From contig NZ_CP036498.1 of assembly GCF_018279705.1 (NCBI RefSeq), positions 2,187,001 through 2,251,000 on the forward strand: a stretch of 64,000 bases of DNA, written 5' to 3'. Position 1 is the stretch's first letter. The number at the start of each line of letters is the position of its first letter. This document shows positions 12,001-18,429 of the stretch, piece after piece. The translations under genes were made by a program, and so were the position numbers. Under the pieces are notes generated by a model that made no database searches, had not been told where the DNA came from, and saw nothing but the letters and a program-made list of their open reading frames with translations. The DNA is from Tardiphaga alba (lineage in GTDB: Bacteria; Pseudomonadota; Alphaproteobacteria; Rhizobiales; Xanthobacteraceae).

Positions 12001-12499
12001 CGGCATCACCGGCATCGATCTCGCGGTGACGGCATCGGATACGGTGATCGACGGTCAGTCGGTTCCGTTTACCGGAACCTTCACTTACGCCGATGGCACC
12101 AAGGGAACGTTTGTCGAGGTCGATTTCGACACGGTTCTTGGGGAGCCGGGCCAGACCGTGACTGGAACGGATGGGGTTCAGGACGTGTTCGCAGTCTCCG
12201 GTATTGGTGCCGGGCACGTCGATACGATCACGAACTTCAATGGTGCGGAGGGTGACAAGCTCGATCTGTCAGCCTTGCTGGATGCCGTGTTCGAGCCGGG
12301 CGCCAATGTCGAGAACTTCGTGCATCTCGCGCAGTCGGAGAATGGCATCACCGTTCAGGTCGACACCACCGGTCAGGGCAACTTTGCCGGAGGCGCTCAC
12401 GACGTCGCCGTCCTCGCCAATTACGGGGCAGTGAGCCACGGCGACATCGTGAACATGGTGTTTGCCGGCACGGAGCATCAGCTGCAGGCAACGGGCTAA
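2..12499 (+). CDS. Giant T1SS-exported RTX/VCBS-type surface adhesin (5' end outside window)
   Basis: The frame is open to the left edge, so the N-terminus is missing; 4,165 residues are visible. Nine Ig/cadherin-like T1SS-143/VCBS-type repeats end in DDGP/DDDMP/NDDTP-type motifs near 250, 760, 1865, 2425, 2975, 3430, 3930, 4480 and 5040. A jelly-roll, galactose-binding-like insert (NGSFE to LDNVSLV) spans about 811-1325. A VWA domain with MIDAS motif DTSGS lies at about 5100-5640, and a second with the variant DRSPS at about 8500-9240. A 753-bp unit is tandemly duplicated at 6487-7992. RTX nonapeptides (GGxGxDxxx) occur at about 9235-9285, 9475-9630, 10190-10300, 10650-10730, 10860-10970 and 11110-11180. 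The C-terminus carries two EF-hand-like loops (DSNHDGVID, DANHNGVSD) and a T1SS target domain (DTITNFNGAEGDKLDLS). It should be secreted by the T1SS at 14.7-20 kb and fold in Ca2+; adhesion is inferred from architecture. The LapG cleavage site, if any, would be N-terminal and is not visible. Confidence 0.95.
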   Translation, partial: NAGNSIFRIEVSSDGTVKLTQFAQIDHLTTDPTPTGAPYADHVVSLADGLVNLTRTVSVTDGDGDKATSSATVDLGGNIRFDDDGPKATPTTSRSVDEDDLGTGNQNTNSPGDDGAAGPVSFIGTLGFSSGADAPATVGFGPLGGTAVVDANGVAITSGGLALTYLWVSGTNTLYATTDGTTAGAAFSIQVTNPSTGAYSFSLLTQLDHPGHDADGQNDGPQTAYEDNLALNLTYTVKDFDGDTATGTLSISIDDDMPIIGAQPGGPPVNLIVNGSFEQHGALNNAGSGFGTFTGITGWTYGSDHVPFEIQVDPNGGATGGLAAQDGNSKVELDSDPSGNSTQLLNATIQQTISTPLTEGDVYELTFWYAPRPDDGNPDSSSMNVIWNGNVVYSIDSTNQPAGWQLITVYVTAQAGSNTVGFQGSGQANQLGAFLDNVSLVAMGEVFVDEDGLTGALSQGNHDSQPGDKVVANTDNDNNEATSTGNLYIKWGADDADKGVDGVSGPFNAFVQDAPGGVGNRSVTFTNTVVAVTGVGSLLSHGEPVTFVLNADKTVLTGMAGDRAVIQISLSDEGSGKFRVVLLDQLDHAPGGNENDIHLSFNFTATDSDGDAVNGSFKVGINDDMPVAATGAYVTGQVDEDDLSAGVDGDNSTGIPAEGNGPSDSTTDKFTFTKASLNNLIANIGADETGSVILQSAFATGTVVKDVDGHDVKSHGVTVKYAVSGNDVVGFADANGNGQLDVGEKNVFRLSQSANGDIKFDLQDQIDHPYGSGDGGILELNLSAAVVITDYDGDKVPVASGAFTVKVENDIPANTSAYVQVGVAEDYLSTSATPPDAVSGNQPGTAYSSDKVEIKTTDLLTLVVSGADDDVQFSLNQAVTGMAVTVDNWMVTSHGSSIILDYVNGQIIGFADTGSANYTYEAGDRIVFTLTPSATGFVFDLRDKIDHNNGLATTGSGDAKTLVLDLSKALVATDFDGDAVNLGLGSIRITIENDIPVAGVSTVNLDEDGLANGNPGGVGDYDPSGAPNSNGPITVNAALNVNFGADGAGSTAFLTSAGTITLPANGGFTVGSASATSIVINQNGVGVLQITLTNPATGAYTVTQLKPIDHPDGSNENDVSFTIGYQATDYDGDTSTGSFTIVVNDDTPTIVAATGALPSLTVDETVLTTDDTASFAGNFTAHYGADGAAASGGLTYAVGISAKGADSGLTDTATGHHVFLFLESGVVVGREGADATAAETGQVVFKVSVNAAGDVTLDQQRPVVHDNANNPDEGRTLSAANLVTLTATITDHDNDSATATLNIGQSLTFKDDGPSINVIQGAEAAIELTTHDALTIGSNFDTATAAANFGAVFSIGSWSYGADGAGTPPVLTYALSLVTAGGDSGLNSHGADIHLYTVGGVVVGSTSNVAPISATDPSVVFSLSVDGSGVVTLTQYQQIDHTVASSGSYSNDVAVLANDLVKLTATATVVDRDQDSKSDSETVDLGGNIRFTDDGPSAQNTVATVVLDDEKQPFGIDGGPDDLAGGNLSVASGDLLASGGADGIKSFAFSDASLTVTNSANATGTTLSVIHVDPVTHMPTTEAVKLLWVANGDGGTLYGLTEGGHYSTTTNPAFTLTVDGSGHYTFSANAPFSHPFTDADFQNNGPDVEFEDELTLNFTYTVKDGDNDTATATLSIKVDDDTPDAVSESYEATEGRLASANIVLVIDTSGSMEGERLTLAKQAAVNLLNSPNVDFNQIMVVNFSGGASINTEAGHVWTSKQDAINYINGLTAGGNTNYDAAVGEVISQWGGGPTAATKTLLYFITDGQPSSGGGLNSAEQLAWETFLANNHVDASYAVGIDTSVTDSDLTPIAWAPGNANLPPVVIQNASDLNLLLQGSLPGNPSGNILSNDHFGADGGYIQSVTIGGVVFTFNGDHTIVSSGTFEAGFSLVSNSGTQIVVNTAIGGKIIFNFASNGLNQAGDWDYLAPSSGIDNQNSIEAFKYTLVDGDGDGSSATLTITVKPSAVPSIEITPASQDVHEAGLPPRAGEPAGSAEAADGNPNNNSVQSEAVSGSFKVISPDALASIKIVPDGNDTAVTITLTQLNGATPGAPVVIDTAEGKLEITGYNANTGVVTYVYTLQDNQNHAGGAVTDVFTITATDVNNDTSPAVTLTINIVDDLPVAVADTDSIAAGSFAAATGNVISGVGTTNNGADSQGADGVVVAGVAAGNTNANLDSTGTVGTVVNGTYGKLTLNADGSYSYARNPGSQGGVSDVFTYTVKDGDGDLSHTTLTIAIGDTTPASTIPAAGGATTTVYEAGLPARGNEPAGSNAAANSETTSGTISFTSVDGLQAVSLGGHALTTASQTFSDGLTASYSYNAATGAGTITYSYTLQDNTLADPSSVSFAVVVTDADGDAAPAGNLVIKIVDDAPVAVADTDSIAAGSFAAATGNVISGVGTTNNGADSQGADGVVVAGVAAGNTNANLDSTGTVGTVVNGTYGKLTLNADGSYSYARNPGSQGGVSDVFTYTVKDGDGDLSHTTLTIAIGDTTPTSTIPAAGGATTTVYEAGLPARGNEPAGSNAAANNETTSGTISFTSVDGLQAVSLGGHALTTASQTFSDGLTASYSYNAATGAGTITYSYTLQDNTLADPSSVSFAVVVTDADGDTAPAGNLVITIVDDAPVAVAGPNFTVAETASATTGVNLLANDTQGADGAKLTHVSFDGGANWEAVNSSGTTTLTTTNGTYVFQANGDWSFDPSVNASTSDTTGNFTYRITDGDGDMSTAVQVVNITNTQTPLLLVGSNAGDIVGQGAGHTVANPQGQSNGELVGSGLDDKIVGDTGSVTVTSGQKANIVLVLDRSPSMTGDDGAISGGTDRFTAMKNAVTALLDSLGTSGASAIRVHVVQFDGDAQSIGTFDIVNGAVSTAELTQAKTAINGMLTAEQPGGTGPGGTNYEAALYEAYKWINGDTNKDPLANADINKVLFISDGEPNYYMSGEHGTSTFGNATSAMQHVLGTANGDNNSNEVKMIKESTAFGNGFTIDAIGIAISDLSNLNDVEDGVAGSAGGGSALNVTTAAQLVAAVSVLGGSTELAAAGNDSIKGGAGADIIFGDVLNTDALKATYPQIPANLQIAGSGWAVIAWLETNVSAWGGRAGTLTYIQANHQALSVESGRTGGNDIIDGGTGDDIIYGQEGNDQISGGDGNDTITGGTGVDTMTGGAGNDTFRLANGEFVSGESIDGGADNDTIVLTNATVVDFTTGTITGVETVTGSSGNDTVTMSAQQWAAFNAIDLAGGTDALNVRVSGIADISTATLTSVANTETGGLSGSAGNDTITLRGDQLDAILIGAGTIDLGLGTNTINLKSTSSDLNGLSDTALANVQTISAATAAAAVTITLASQSENLTVTGSSFDDTLTGGSGADTIAGGAGNDTITGGLGADVLSGGAGNDTFRLANGDFVGAESIDGGADTDTILLTNATVVNFTTGTLTSIEKLTGSTGDDNVTLTATQLSALTSLDLAGGTDTLQISGSFTSSSDAQIEGVENITLTGASTLNLSNQNEGFTITGSSGADSITGGLGDDTIIGAQNDTLLNGGGGNDTLQLGANFNNGNNAQIVNIENVVLTAAVTVNLSNQTEGFRITGSSGADSITGGSGDDTIIGAQNDTLLNGGGGTDTLVVGANFTSANNNQIQGIEIISAVDAAAGVKLNFNNQTEALTILGSAFSDTIVGGSGNDILTGNGGADQFRLRSNGGTDTVTDYIAGTDKIGFLDLGSSSSSATGSVNFAATTGTAAGASLNSTDFQIRATITAIAGNDDNHVVRLTDGQTTNQITTGIGGNNSQNIYVLVFNTTTQRGEIWFDTDWDDVGGRTKVATLDNVTTLDQLTQITAADIVVYNSVADPIVLDLGTPGISFSSLDHGVKFDINHDDAKDQIAWTNGQDGLLALDVDRSGKIESGSELFTPDFAGGHFADGIAALASLDSNHDGVIDSHDQAFGDLVVWQDANHNGVSDEGELFKLGDLGITGIDLAVTASDTVIDGQSVPFTGTFTYADGTKGTFVEVDFDTVLGEPGQTVTGTDGVQDVFAVSGIGAGHVDTITNFNGAEGDKLDLSALLDAVFEPGANVENFVHLAQSENGITVQVDTTGQGNFAGGAHDVAVLANYGAVSHGDIVNMVFAGTEHQLQATG
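6487..7992 (+). repeat. Tandem duplication of a 753-bp unit inside the adhesin gene
   Basis: Two head-to-tail copies (6487-7239 and 7240-7992) encode the same 251-residue block, from PVAVADTDSIAAGSF to the next VDDAPVAVA. By eye they differ at roughly ten bases (for example ccggcc/ccgacc in the TPAS/TPTS segment, agc/aac in the N-S/N-N position, aag/acc near the end). A short third start follows at 7993 and diverges at once. Such identity indicates recent unequal exchange or strong conversion, and this is a place where assemblies may collapse or expand. Confidence 0.95.
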
Positions 12500-12510
12500 C
12501 CAGCCTCACG

Positions 12511-12546
12511 AAAAACCCCGCCGGATCGTTTCCGGCGGGGTTTTTT
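12511..12546 (+). terminator. Rho-independent terminator of the adhesin gene
   Basis: A 10-bp perfect GC stem (ccccgccgga / tccggcgggg) with a short loop is followed by six T residues, 12 bases after the adhesin stop. The A-run before the stem lets it also act weakly for the convergent gene on the minus strand. Confidence 0.9.
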
Positions 12547-12611
12547 CATGTCTGCAAGTCGCGCAAGACGACAGCAGTAACTTTAGGCGGTGCCAAGCGA
12601 GGTTATGTCCC

Positions 12612-13076
12612 TCAAATCTTCTGCCCTTCCTTCCCGTCGCCCACGGTCACCTTGATCTTCTGGATCTCGGTGCGGCCGCCCGGGTATTTGACTTCGAGGG
12701 TGACGGTGTCGGTGCCGGAAAAGTCCGGCTTCGATTTGTAGAACGCCACGAAGCCGGGGACTTCGAGGGCCAGGCATTGCTTGTAATTGGTCGCGCTGAC
12801 CTTGCCGCGCTTGATGTTCACCGTGCCATTGGCGGGCGGGCTCAGCAGGCGGATGGCGGGCAGGGTGCCGCTGCTGCAATCCTGCTGGACATTGAGATAG
12901 ACGCCGACACGAATATCCTTGGCGGCCACGCCCTTGGCGGCGCGCTCCACCACCTGTTCCTGCGCAAGCGCCGCGGGCAAGGCGAGCGCAAGCGCGGCCG
13001 AGACAAGGAGCGGACAGAGGACGATACGTCCGAGCCGGGAGCGTGACGGCAGACGATGAAATGCGTGGTGTGGCAT
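12612..13076 (-). CDS. Small secreted Ig-like protein next to the adhesin
   Basis: 154 residues from the ATG at 13076. A longer in-frame start exists at 13175, but the 13076 start places a normal signal peptide (basic stretch RLPSRSRLGR, hydrophobic core, ALA cleavage site) at the N-terminus and has a purine-rich ggggat upstream. The mature part has two cysteines (QQDC, YKQC) that could form a disulfide, and a C-terminal segment with the strand pattern of a bacterial Ig/cadherin-like domain (PPANGTV... FSGTDTVTLEV). It converges on the adhesin and lies in the same orientation as the LapG-like protease and T1SS genes. I do not recognise a named family. A role as a periplasmic or secreted accessory of the adhesin system is inference from position only. 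Confidence 0.75.
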   Translation of the reverse strand: MPHHAFHRLPSRSRLGRIVLCPLLVSAALALALPAALAQEQVVERAAKGVAAKDIRVGVYLNVQQDCSSGTLPAIRLLSPPANGTVNIKRGKVSATNYKQCLALEVPGFVAFYKSKPDFSGTDTVTLEVKYPGGRTEIQKIKVTVGDGKEGQKI

Positions 13077-13389
13077 GCCTATCCCCAAAATCCGGTGTCG
13101 TCGCGATCGCATGCGCTGGTTCAAAATCCGCACATCATCCGAAAAGGGACTGTTTGCGGAGGGCAATATGCGCAAGCGGAAACACGACAGCCTGGCTCAT
13201 CAAATAATGGCCGGACTCTAGCATAGACCGCGGCCCATGCGTAGTTCGGTCGAGGCTGCCGCGGCGACATGCGAGCACATGCTGCGCAGCGACGCGAACT
13301 GCTTCGCGCGAGGTCCGACACGAAGGCAAGACGGCGGGGCAATGCAGGCGGCGTGGAACGTCGGCCTGTCCCGGAAAGCCTTCCCGGGA
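13077..13389. other. 313-bp intergenic stretch, promoter region of the small secreted protein
   Basis: No convincing gene is visible here. It lies between two minus-strand genes and so should hold the promoter of the small secreted protein. A weak inverted repeat (tcccgg...ccggga, about 13372-13391) sits just past the protease gene and may be a poor terminator. ORFs reading through this stretch are continuations of shadow frames. Confidence 0.5.
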
Positions 13390-14478
13390 TCACATCAGGA
13401 GAGGAAGGTCTCCGGCGCTCGCATAAAGCGGCTGGGCTTGCGCGGTCGGCTCGGACACGGCTGCGACGACATCGGGGATGGTCGGCATATCGACTGTCGG
13501 CAGTGGCTCGGCGGCGGCCACGGTGACCGATGGATCCATCTTCAGCCGCTGCGCCAGATAGGGCGTGGCGAACAGCTGGATGCCGCGGGCATTGAGGGCG
13601 TAGAGCGGGGTGAAATGCGGCAGCTCGGCGCTGGTGGCCAAAGCGGAGCGGCGGTTGTCCAGGATCTGCCAGGTGCCGGCATGGCGCACCGCCAGCACGG
13701 CGTGGTCGTCGCGCACGGCGCGGTCACGCACCAGCAGGATGCGGAGGTCCTCGTCCGCGATGCCGGCTTCGCGCAACAGGGCGTATTTGGCGATCGCGTA
13801 ATCCTCGCAGTCGCCGCGTCGGTTGGCGAGGGCTGCGAGCGGCGCGGACCAGACGTCGAGCTCGCCATGCTGGTTGAGGTCGCTGACATAGCGGATGGCG
13901 CCGTTGACCAGCCGGTTGGCGGTCTCGATGGCCGCGATGCCATCGCGCGAGCGGACCTCGCCCAGCATCATCAGGAAACGGCTGGCGGCCGGGCTGCAGC
14001 GGCTCTGGTCCGCCTTGCAGCGCGCGACGTCGGCGAGGTCGATGGTGATGTCGGCCTGCGCGCCCCGCCATTTCCGCCACAGCACGCCTTCGGGCGCGCG
14101 GAAGGTGACGAGGCTGAACGGTTCGTCGGATCGTGCGGCGAGGCGATCCTGCGCCGTGCCGAGCGTGATGGTCTGCGCCGGAGCGTCCGAGATCACAGCG
14201 TCATTGCTGATCGCCGCGACGCGGACGGGCGCGCTTGGCGGCGCCTTGCCGTCCAGCTTCGCCAGCACGCTGTTGATGGAGAAGAACTTGACGTTGTTGG
14301 CGGGCGGGCGCGGCGTGCGCTCCGTGTCCGCCAGCATGGAGGGCGTCAGCAGGTCGTCGAAATAGCGCGTCGGGGCCTTGGCTTTTCCCGCCGCTTCACA
14401 TGCGGAGAAACCACCCATCACGACTGCGAGCCCGAGCGTGACCTGAGCCACGACGGATGACTTGAAAAACACCGACAT
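13390..14478 (-). CDS. LapG-like transglutaminase-fold periplasmic cysteine protease (BTLCP family)
   Basis: 362 residues with an N-terminal signal segment (about 8-30, possibly lipoprotein-like near FSAC27). The transglutaminase-like core carries a complete triad: Cys224 in RRGDCEDYAIAKY, His259 in DDHAVLAV, and Asp274 in ILDNRR. This matches bacterial transglutaminase-like cysteine proteinases, whose best-known member LapG clips the N-terminus of the biofilm adhesin LapA and is held in check by the c-di-GMP receptor LapD. Here the gene sits between the giant adhesin and its T1SS, which makes the adhesin the obvious substrate. No LapD-like gene lies in the window. The family contains several subgroups, so proteolysis of this adhesin is inferred, not shown. 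The C-terminal 70 residues are Pro/Ala-rich and probably unstructured. Confidence 0.88.
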   Translation of the reverse strand: MSVFFKSSVVAQVTLGLAVVMGGFSACEAAGKAKAPTRYFDDLLTPSMLADTERTPRPPANNVKFFSINSVLAKLDGKAPPSAPVRVAAISNDAVISDAPAQTITLGTAQDRLAARSDEPFSLVTFRAPEGVLWRKWRGAQADITIDLADVARCKADQSRCSPAASRFLMMLGEVRSRDGIAAIETANRLVNGAIRYVSDLNQHGELDVWSAPLAALANRRGDCEDYAIAKYALLREAGIADEDLRILLVRDRAVRDDHAVLAVRHAGTWQILDNRRSALATSAELPHFTPLYALNARGIQLFATPYLAQRLKMDPSVTVAAAEPLPTVDMPTIPDVVAAVSEPTAQAQPLYASAGDLPLLM

Positions 14479-14687
14479 ATGACGCCCCGAAGACCGGGAC
14501 TGTCAGTCATCCTTGGTGGATGATCTCGTCCCGTGTTCTGGAGCGATCATGCGGGGAGATGCTGAGAACGATATTAAAGGCGGTTCATACAACCGGGTAT
14601 TGTGCGCGGGAGAGTCAAGGAACGGCAACGCGGATGCTTCAACATTGAATCAATTGGATGCAACGATCCGCTAACCTTGAGAATTCC

Positions 14688-16022
14688 TTACCGCTCGCGC
14701 AGCGCTTCGTCGCGCAACAGCCGGGCCGGCTTGATCAGATAGTCCAGCACGGACTTCGCGCCCGTGAGAACCTCGACCGTTGCGATCATGCCGGGGATGA
14801 TCGGCAGCAGTGCATCCGCGGTCCCGAGATGGTTTTTGTCGGTGCGCACCATCACGCGATAGAAGGTCTCCCCTTTCTCGCCGCGGTCCGGCTTGTCGTC
14901 GGCCATGGCGTCGGCGCTGATGCGCTCGACCTTGCCTTTCAGCGAACCATAGACCGAGGAGTCATAGGCGGAAATCTTCACGACGGCATCCTGGCCGGCG
15001 CGAATGAAAGCGATGTCCTGCGGCCGGATGCGGCCTTCGACAAGCAGGCTGTCGTCGAGCGGGACGATGTCCATCAGGTTGCCGCCGGGCTGCACCACCG
15101 CTCCCACAGTCGTGACATTGACCTTGTTGACGATGCCATAGACCGGCGATTTCATCTCGGTGCGGAAGACGCGGTCCTTTGCAGATTTGATGTTCTCGTC
15201 GAGCACGGCAAGGTCACCGCGCGATTTGGCGAGGTCTTCGTCGGCCTGGGCGCGCAACGTGGTGCGCGCATTCTGCAGGCGCGAGCGGGCTTCCTGGATG
15301 CCGGCTTCCGCCTTCGCGGTCGAGGCCTTGATGACCTGCAGCTGCCCGCGCATTTCGCTCGCCTGACGCTCGATGCGCAGCATCTCGATCTCGGGCACGA
15401 CTTTCTGCTGATAGAGATTGCGGGTCAGATCGACCTCGCGCTGCAGCAGCTTGAGCGTCTCGGTCAGTTTGACTTCGGTGGCCCGGTATTCGTCAAACTC
15501 GCGCCGGCGCTGGATTTCCTGCTGCGCGACCACGTCGATATCCTGCGCGAGTTTTCGCGCGCGCGCATCATACAGGCTCTTTTCAGCCGCGACGGCTTTC
15601 GGCGCCGTTTCGATCAGCTCCTTGGAGAAGACAAAGTTCTCTTTCTCGGACGCCTCGGCTTCCAGCCGTTCGACACGCGCCGCCATGGCGCCGCGGCGTT
15701 CGCGGATTTCGCCGAATTCGGACGCGAACTTGGTGTCCTCGATCCGCATCAAGGGTTCGCCCTGTTTGACGATGGCGCCTTCCTGCACGAGGATCGCGCC
15801 GACGATGCCGCCTTCGAGCGATTGCACCACCTGCATCTGCCGCGTCGGCACCACGCGGCCATTGCCGCGCTTGACCTCGTCCAGGATCGCAAAGTGAGCC
15901 CAGGTCACGCCCGCGACGATCAGCGCCAGGGTCGAGAGAAGAACGAGGCGGGAGGTTTGCGGCGTTCGCAATTCGACCGCGGCGCGAATGTCATTGGCGA
16001 ATGCGAAATCAGACTGCCGCAT
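14688..16022 (-). CDS. T1SS periplasmic adaptor (HlyD/LapC-type membrane fusion protein)
   Basis: 444 residues. One transmembrane segment lies at about 25-46. It is followed by the first half of a lipoyl/barrel-sandwich domain (VVQSLEGGIVGAILVQEG, about 65-96) and a long charged coiled coil at about 100-300 rich in E, R and K. The second half-barrel and beta domain (SPVYGIVNKV... DIVPLDDSLLVEGRI) complete the HlyD architecture. It would bridge the inner-membrane ABC exporter and the TolC channel for adhesin export. Its start overlaps the 3' end of the ABC gene by 14 bp, so the two are translationally coupled. The length is typical of the family. Confidence 0.95.
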   Translation of the reverse strand: MRQSDFAFANDIRAAVELRTPQTSRLVLLSTLALIVAGVTWAHFAILDEVKRGNGRVVPTRQMQVVQSLEGGIVGAILVQEGAIVKQGEPLMRIEDTKFASEFGEIRERRGAMAARVERLEAEASEKENFVFSKELIETAPKAVAAEKSLYDARARKLAQDIDVVAQQEIQRRREFDEYRATEVKLTETLKLLQREVDLTRNLYQQKVVPEIEMLRIERQASEMRGQLQVIKASTAKAEAGIQEARSRLQNARTTLRAQADEDLAKSRGDLAVLDENIKSAKDRVFRTEMKSPVYGIVNKVNVTTVGAVVQPGGNLMDIVPLDDSLLVEGRIRPQDIAFIRAGQDAVVKISAYDSSVYGSLKGKVERISADAMADDKPDRGEKGETFYRVMVRTDKNHLGTADALLPIIPGMIATVEVLTGAKSVLDYLIKPARLLRDEALRER

Positions 16023-18243
16023 TGGATCTCACCGCGTTCGGATCGAATTTGACGGGCTCCGCCTGCTGTCGCTTGGCGGTGGCCTGCAAGGTCGCAAGAA
16101 TGTTTTCGCGAGGGCCGTCCGCGACGAGCTTGCCGCGTTCGAACACAAGGATGCGCGTCACCAGCGACAACAGCGACGGCCGATGCGTGGAGACGATGAT
16201 GGTCATGTCGGCGCGCGCGATGGCCTTCAGCCGCTCGAGAAACTCCGTCTCGCTGCGCACGTCGAAATGCGCCGTCGGCTCGTCCATGAACAGGATCTTC
16301 GGCTGGCGTATCATTGCGCGGGCCAGGCCGATGGCCTGCTTCTGTCCGCCCGACAGGCTACGGCCGCCTTCGGCGATCGGCATGTCGTAGCCGAGCGGAT
16401 GGCCGGCGATGAATTGCTCGACGCCGGAAAGGCGCGCTGCCTCGATCACTTCGTCATCGGTGGCAGATGGCTTGCCGAGCGTGATGTTCTCGCGCAGTTT
16501 GCCGAAGAACAGATCGGTGTCCTGCATGACGAAGCCGGTGCCGGAGCGCAGGTCGGCGGGATCGTATTGCCGGGAGTCGATGCCATCGATCAGGATGTTG
16601 CCTTCTGCCGGCTCGTAGAAGCCAGAGAGCAGCCGCCCGACGGTGGTCTTGCCGGAGCCCACACGGCCGATGATCGCCACGCGCTCGCCCGGAGCGATCG
16701 TGAACGAGACATTGTCCAGCGCCTTCTCTTTGCTGTTCGGGTAGCTGAAGCTGACATTGTTGAAGGTGATGGTGCCTTGCTCGATCTTGCGGGCCACGTA
16801 AGCGCGGCCGGGCGGGCGTTCGCGCTCCAGATCCATCAGGCGATCGATCGAACGCAGCGAGCTGATGGTCTGGGTGGCGCGCGTGATCACGGAGGCCAGG
16901 CTCGAGATCGGCGCAAGCACGCGGCCGGCGAGCATGTTGGCGGCGATCAGCGCGCCCATGGTGATCTTGCCGTCGAGAATGAGAAACACGCCGATCACGA
17001 CCAGCAGCATGCTGGTGATCTGCTGCGCCGAGCTGGAGATCGTTAGCGCCAGCGACGACCAGAAATGCACGGCTTCGCCTGACCGGGCGGTGGCTGCGAC
17101 CGAGCGCTCCCAGGCCGTCTGCATGCGCGATTCCGCGCCGGTGGCACGCACCGCTTCGATCCCCGACAGAGACTCGATCAGGACGCCGTGCCGCGCGGCG
17201 GACTCCGCCTGCAATCGCTTCATGGCGCGGTTGAGCGGCTGCTGCAGGATGAAGCCGGTGGCGATGACGATCGGGAGCATGGCCAGCGGGATCCAGGCCA
17301 GCGGCCCCGCCACCACGAACAACACGCCGATGAAGATCATCGCGAAGAAGAGGTCGGTGGCGGCGACGACGGTGCCCGAGGTGAAGAATTCACGGACCGA
17401 GTCGAAGTCCCGCATCTGGTTGGCAAGAATGCCGACAGAGGCAGGACGATTGGCCATCTTCAGCGCCAGGATATGCTCGAAGATGTTGGCGGCCAGCACG
17501 ACGTCGATCTTCTTGCCGGTCAGATCGATGATCCGGCTGCGGACAATACGGATCAGGAAGTCGAACGCGATCGCAATGGTCAGGCCGACGGCGAGGGCAA
17601 CCAGAGACGGGACGGCGCCGTTGGGGACGACACGGTCATAGACGTTCATCGTGAAGAGGGGAGCGGCGAGGGCCAGCAGATTGACCAGCAGCGCCGCCAG
17701 CGCCACGTGACTGTAGTTCGAACCGAAACGCCGAACCACCGACCAGAACCAGTGGGTTTTCGGCAGGTCGCCTGCCGCCACGGTTCGCGCATCGGCAGTG
17801 GCGAGCGGCTTGATGAAGAACGCGTAGCCGGAATAGTTGCGCTCGATCTCTTCGAACGGGACCGTTCTGATATCCTGCGGCAATGCGGGATCGACGAGAT
17901 CGGCCATGGCGTTCCGCGCATCGCTGGACGTCAGCAGCAGGGCGGTCCCATCGCGCATGATCAGCACGGCAGGGAGAACGAGGGCGGGGATGTCCGCAAG
18001 CTTGCGTCGGGTCGGTTCGACCTCGAGACCGGCACGCAGGCCAGCACGTTCGACCAGGGCTGCGGTCAATCGTCCATTGACGATGGGGAGACCGGCGAGC
18101 AGCGCTTCGCGGCTGATGGCTCGGCCGTGATAGGCCGCCAGATGAAGCAGGGCGTCGGCGAGGGGATCTCTCCGGTCGGAGACGGGATCGTGTTCGCCGG
18201 GCTCATTGGCCGCGCGGCTCGCTGTGGCACTCACTTGGTACAA
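16009..18243 (-). CDS. T1SS ABC transporter, LapB/LssB-type permease-ATPase
   Basis: 744 residues. Residues 1-140 form a C39-peptidase-like domain without the catalytic cysteine, as in exporters of non-processed RTX adhesins, where it acts as a docking domain. The membrane domain spans about 165-440. The nucleotide-binding domain has Walker A GRVGSGKT (526-533), signature LSGGQ (630-634), Walker B ILFMDE (650-655) and switch His687. It energises export of the giant RTX protein with the adjacent adaptor and outer-membrane channel. It is first in the adaptor operon: the TolC-type gene upstream is separated by about 190 bp and a strong hairpin. The AT-rich region at about 18250-18360 is the likely promoter. 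Confidence 0.95.
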   Translation of the reverse strand: MYQVSATASRAANEPGEHDPVSDRRDPLADALLHLAAYHGRAISREALLAGLPIVNGRLTAALVERAGLRAGLEVEPTRRKLADIPALVLPAVLIMRDGTALLLTSSDARNAMADLVDPALPQDIRTVPFEEIERNYSGYAFFIKPLATADARTVAAGDLPKTHWFWSVVRRFGSNYSHVALAALLVNLLALAAPLFTMNVYDRVVPNGAVPSLVALAVGLTIAIAFDFLIRIVRSRIIDLTGKKIDVVLAANIFEHILALKMANRPASVGILANQMRDFDSVREFFTSGTVVAATDLFFAMIFIGVLFVVAGPLAWIPLAMLPIVIATGFILQQPLNRAMKRLQAESAARHGVLIESLSGIEAVRATGAESRMQTAWERSVAATARSGEAVHFWSSLALTISSSAQQITSMLLVVIGVFLILDGKITMGALIAANMLAGRVLAPISSLASVITRATQTISSLRSIDRLMDLERERPPGRAYVARKIEQGTITFNNVSFSYPNSKEKALDNVSFTIAPGERVAIIGRVGSGKTTVGRLLSGFYEPAEGNILIDGIDSRQYDPADLRSGTGFVMQDTDLFFGKLRENITLGKPSATDDEVIEAARLSGVEQFIAGHPLGYDMPIAEGGRSLSGGQKQAIGLARAMIRQPKILFMDEPTAHFDVRSETEFLERLKAIARADMTIIVSTHRPSLLSLVTRILVFERGKLVADGPRENILATLQATAKRQQAEPVKFDPNAVRSNAAV

Positions 18244-18375
18244 TCCCCACGCTTAAAATTAATCCGTATATACCTACGATCTAGCGCGGATCGGGCTCAA
18301 ATACCTGAAAACCTAAAATTAGCCCTAACGTCCACGAATATCCCCCAAAGCCCAAACCTGAACCTTGAAACGGCA

Positions 18376-18409
18376 AGACGGCCGAGAGCCCCGGGGCTGT
18401 CGGCCGTCT
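18376..18409 (-). terminator. Strong hairpin between the tolC-type gene and the T1SS ABC gene
   Basis: A 10-bp outer stem (agacggccga / tcggccgtct) encloses a second 6-bp stem (agcccc / ggggct). It lies about 20 bases past the reconstructed TolC stop at 18430. The T-rich tract on the minus strand is short (ttgccgttt), so it may be a terminator, an attenuator or an mRNA-stabilising hairpin. Confidence 0.6.
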
Positions 18410-18429
18410 GTCCTAACGTGAGAGCCTGA

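Noticed and set aside
13237..14460. 407-codon plus-strand ORF opposite the LapG-like protease
   Set aside because: Antisense shadow; the minus strand holds the signal peptide and catalytic triad.
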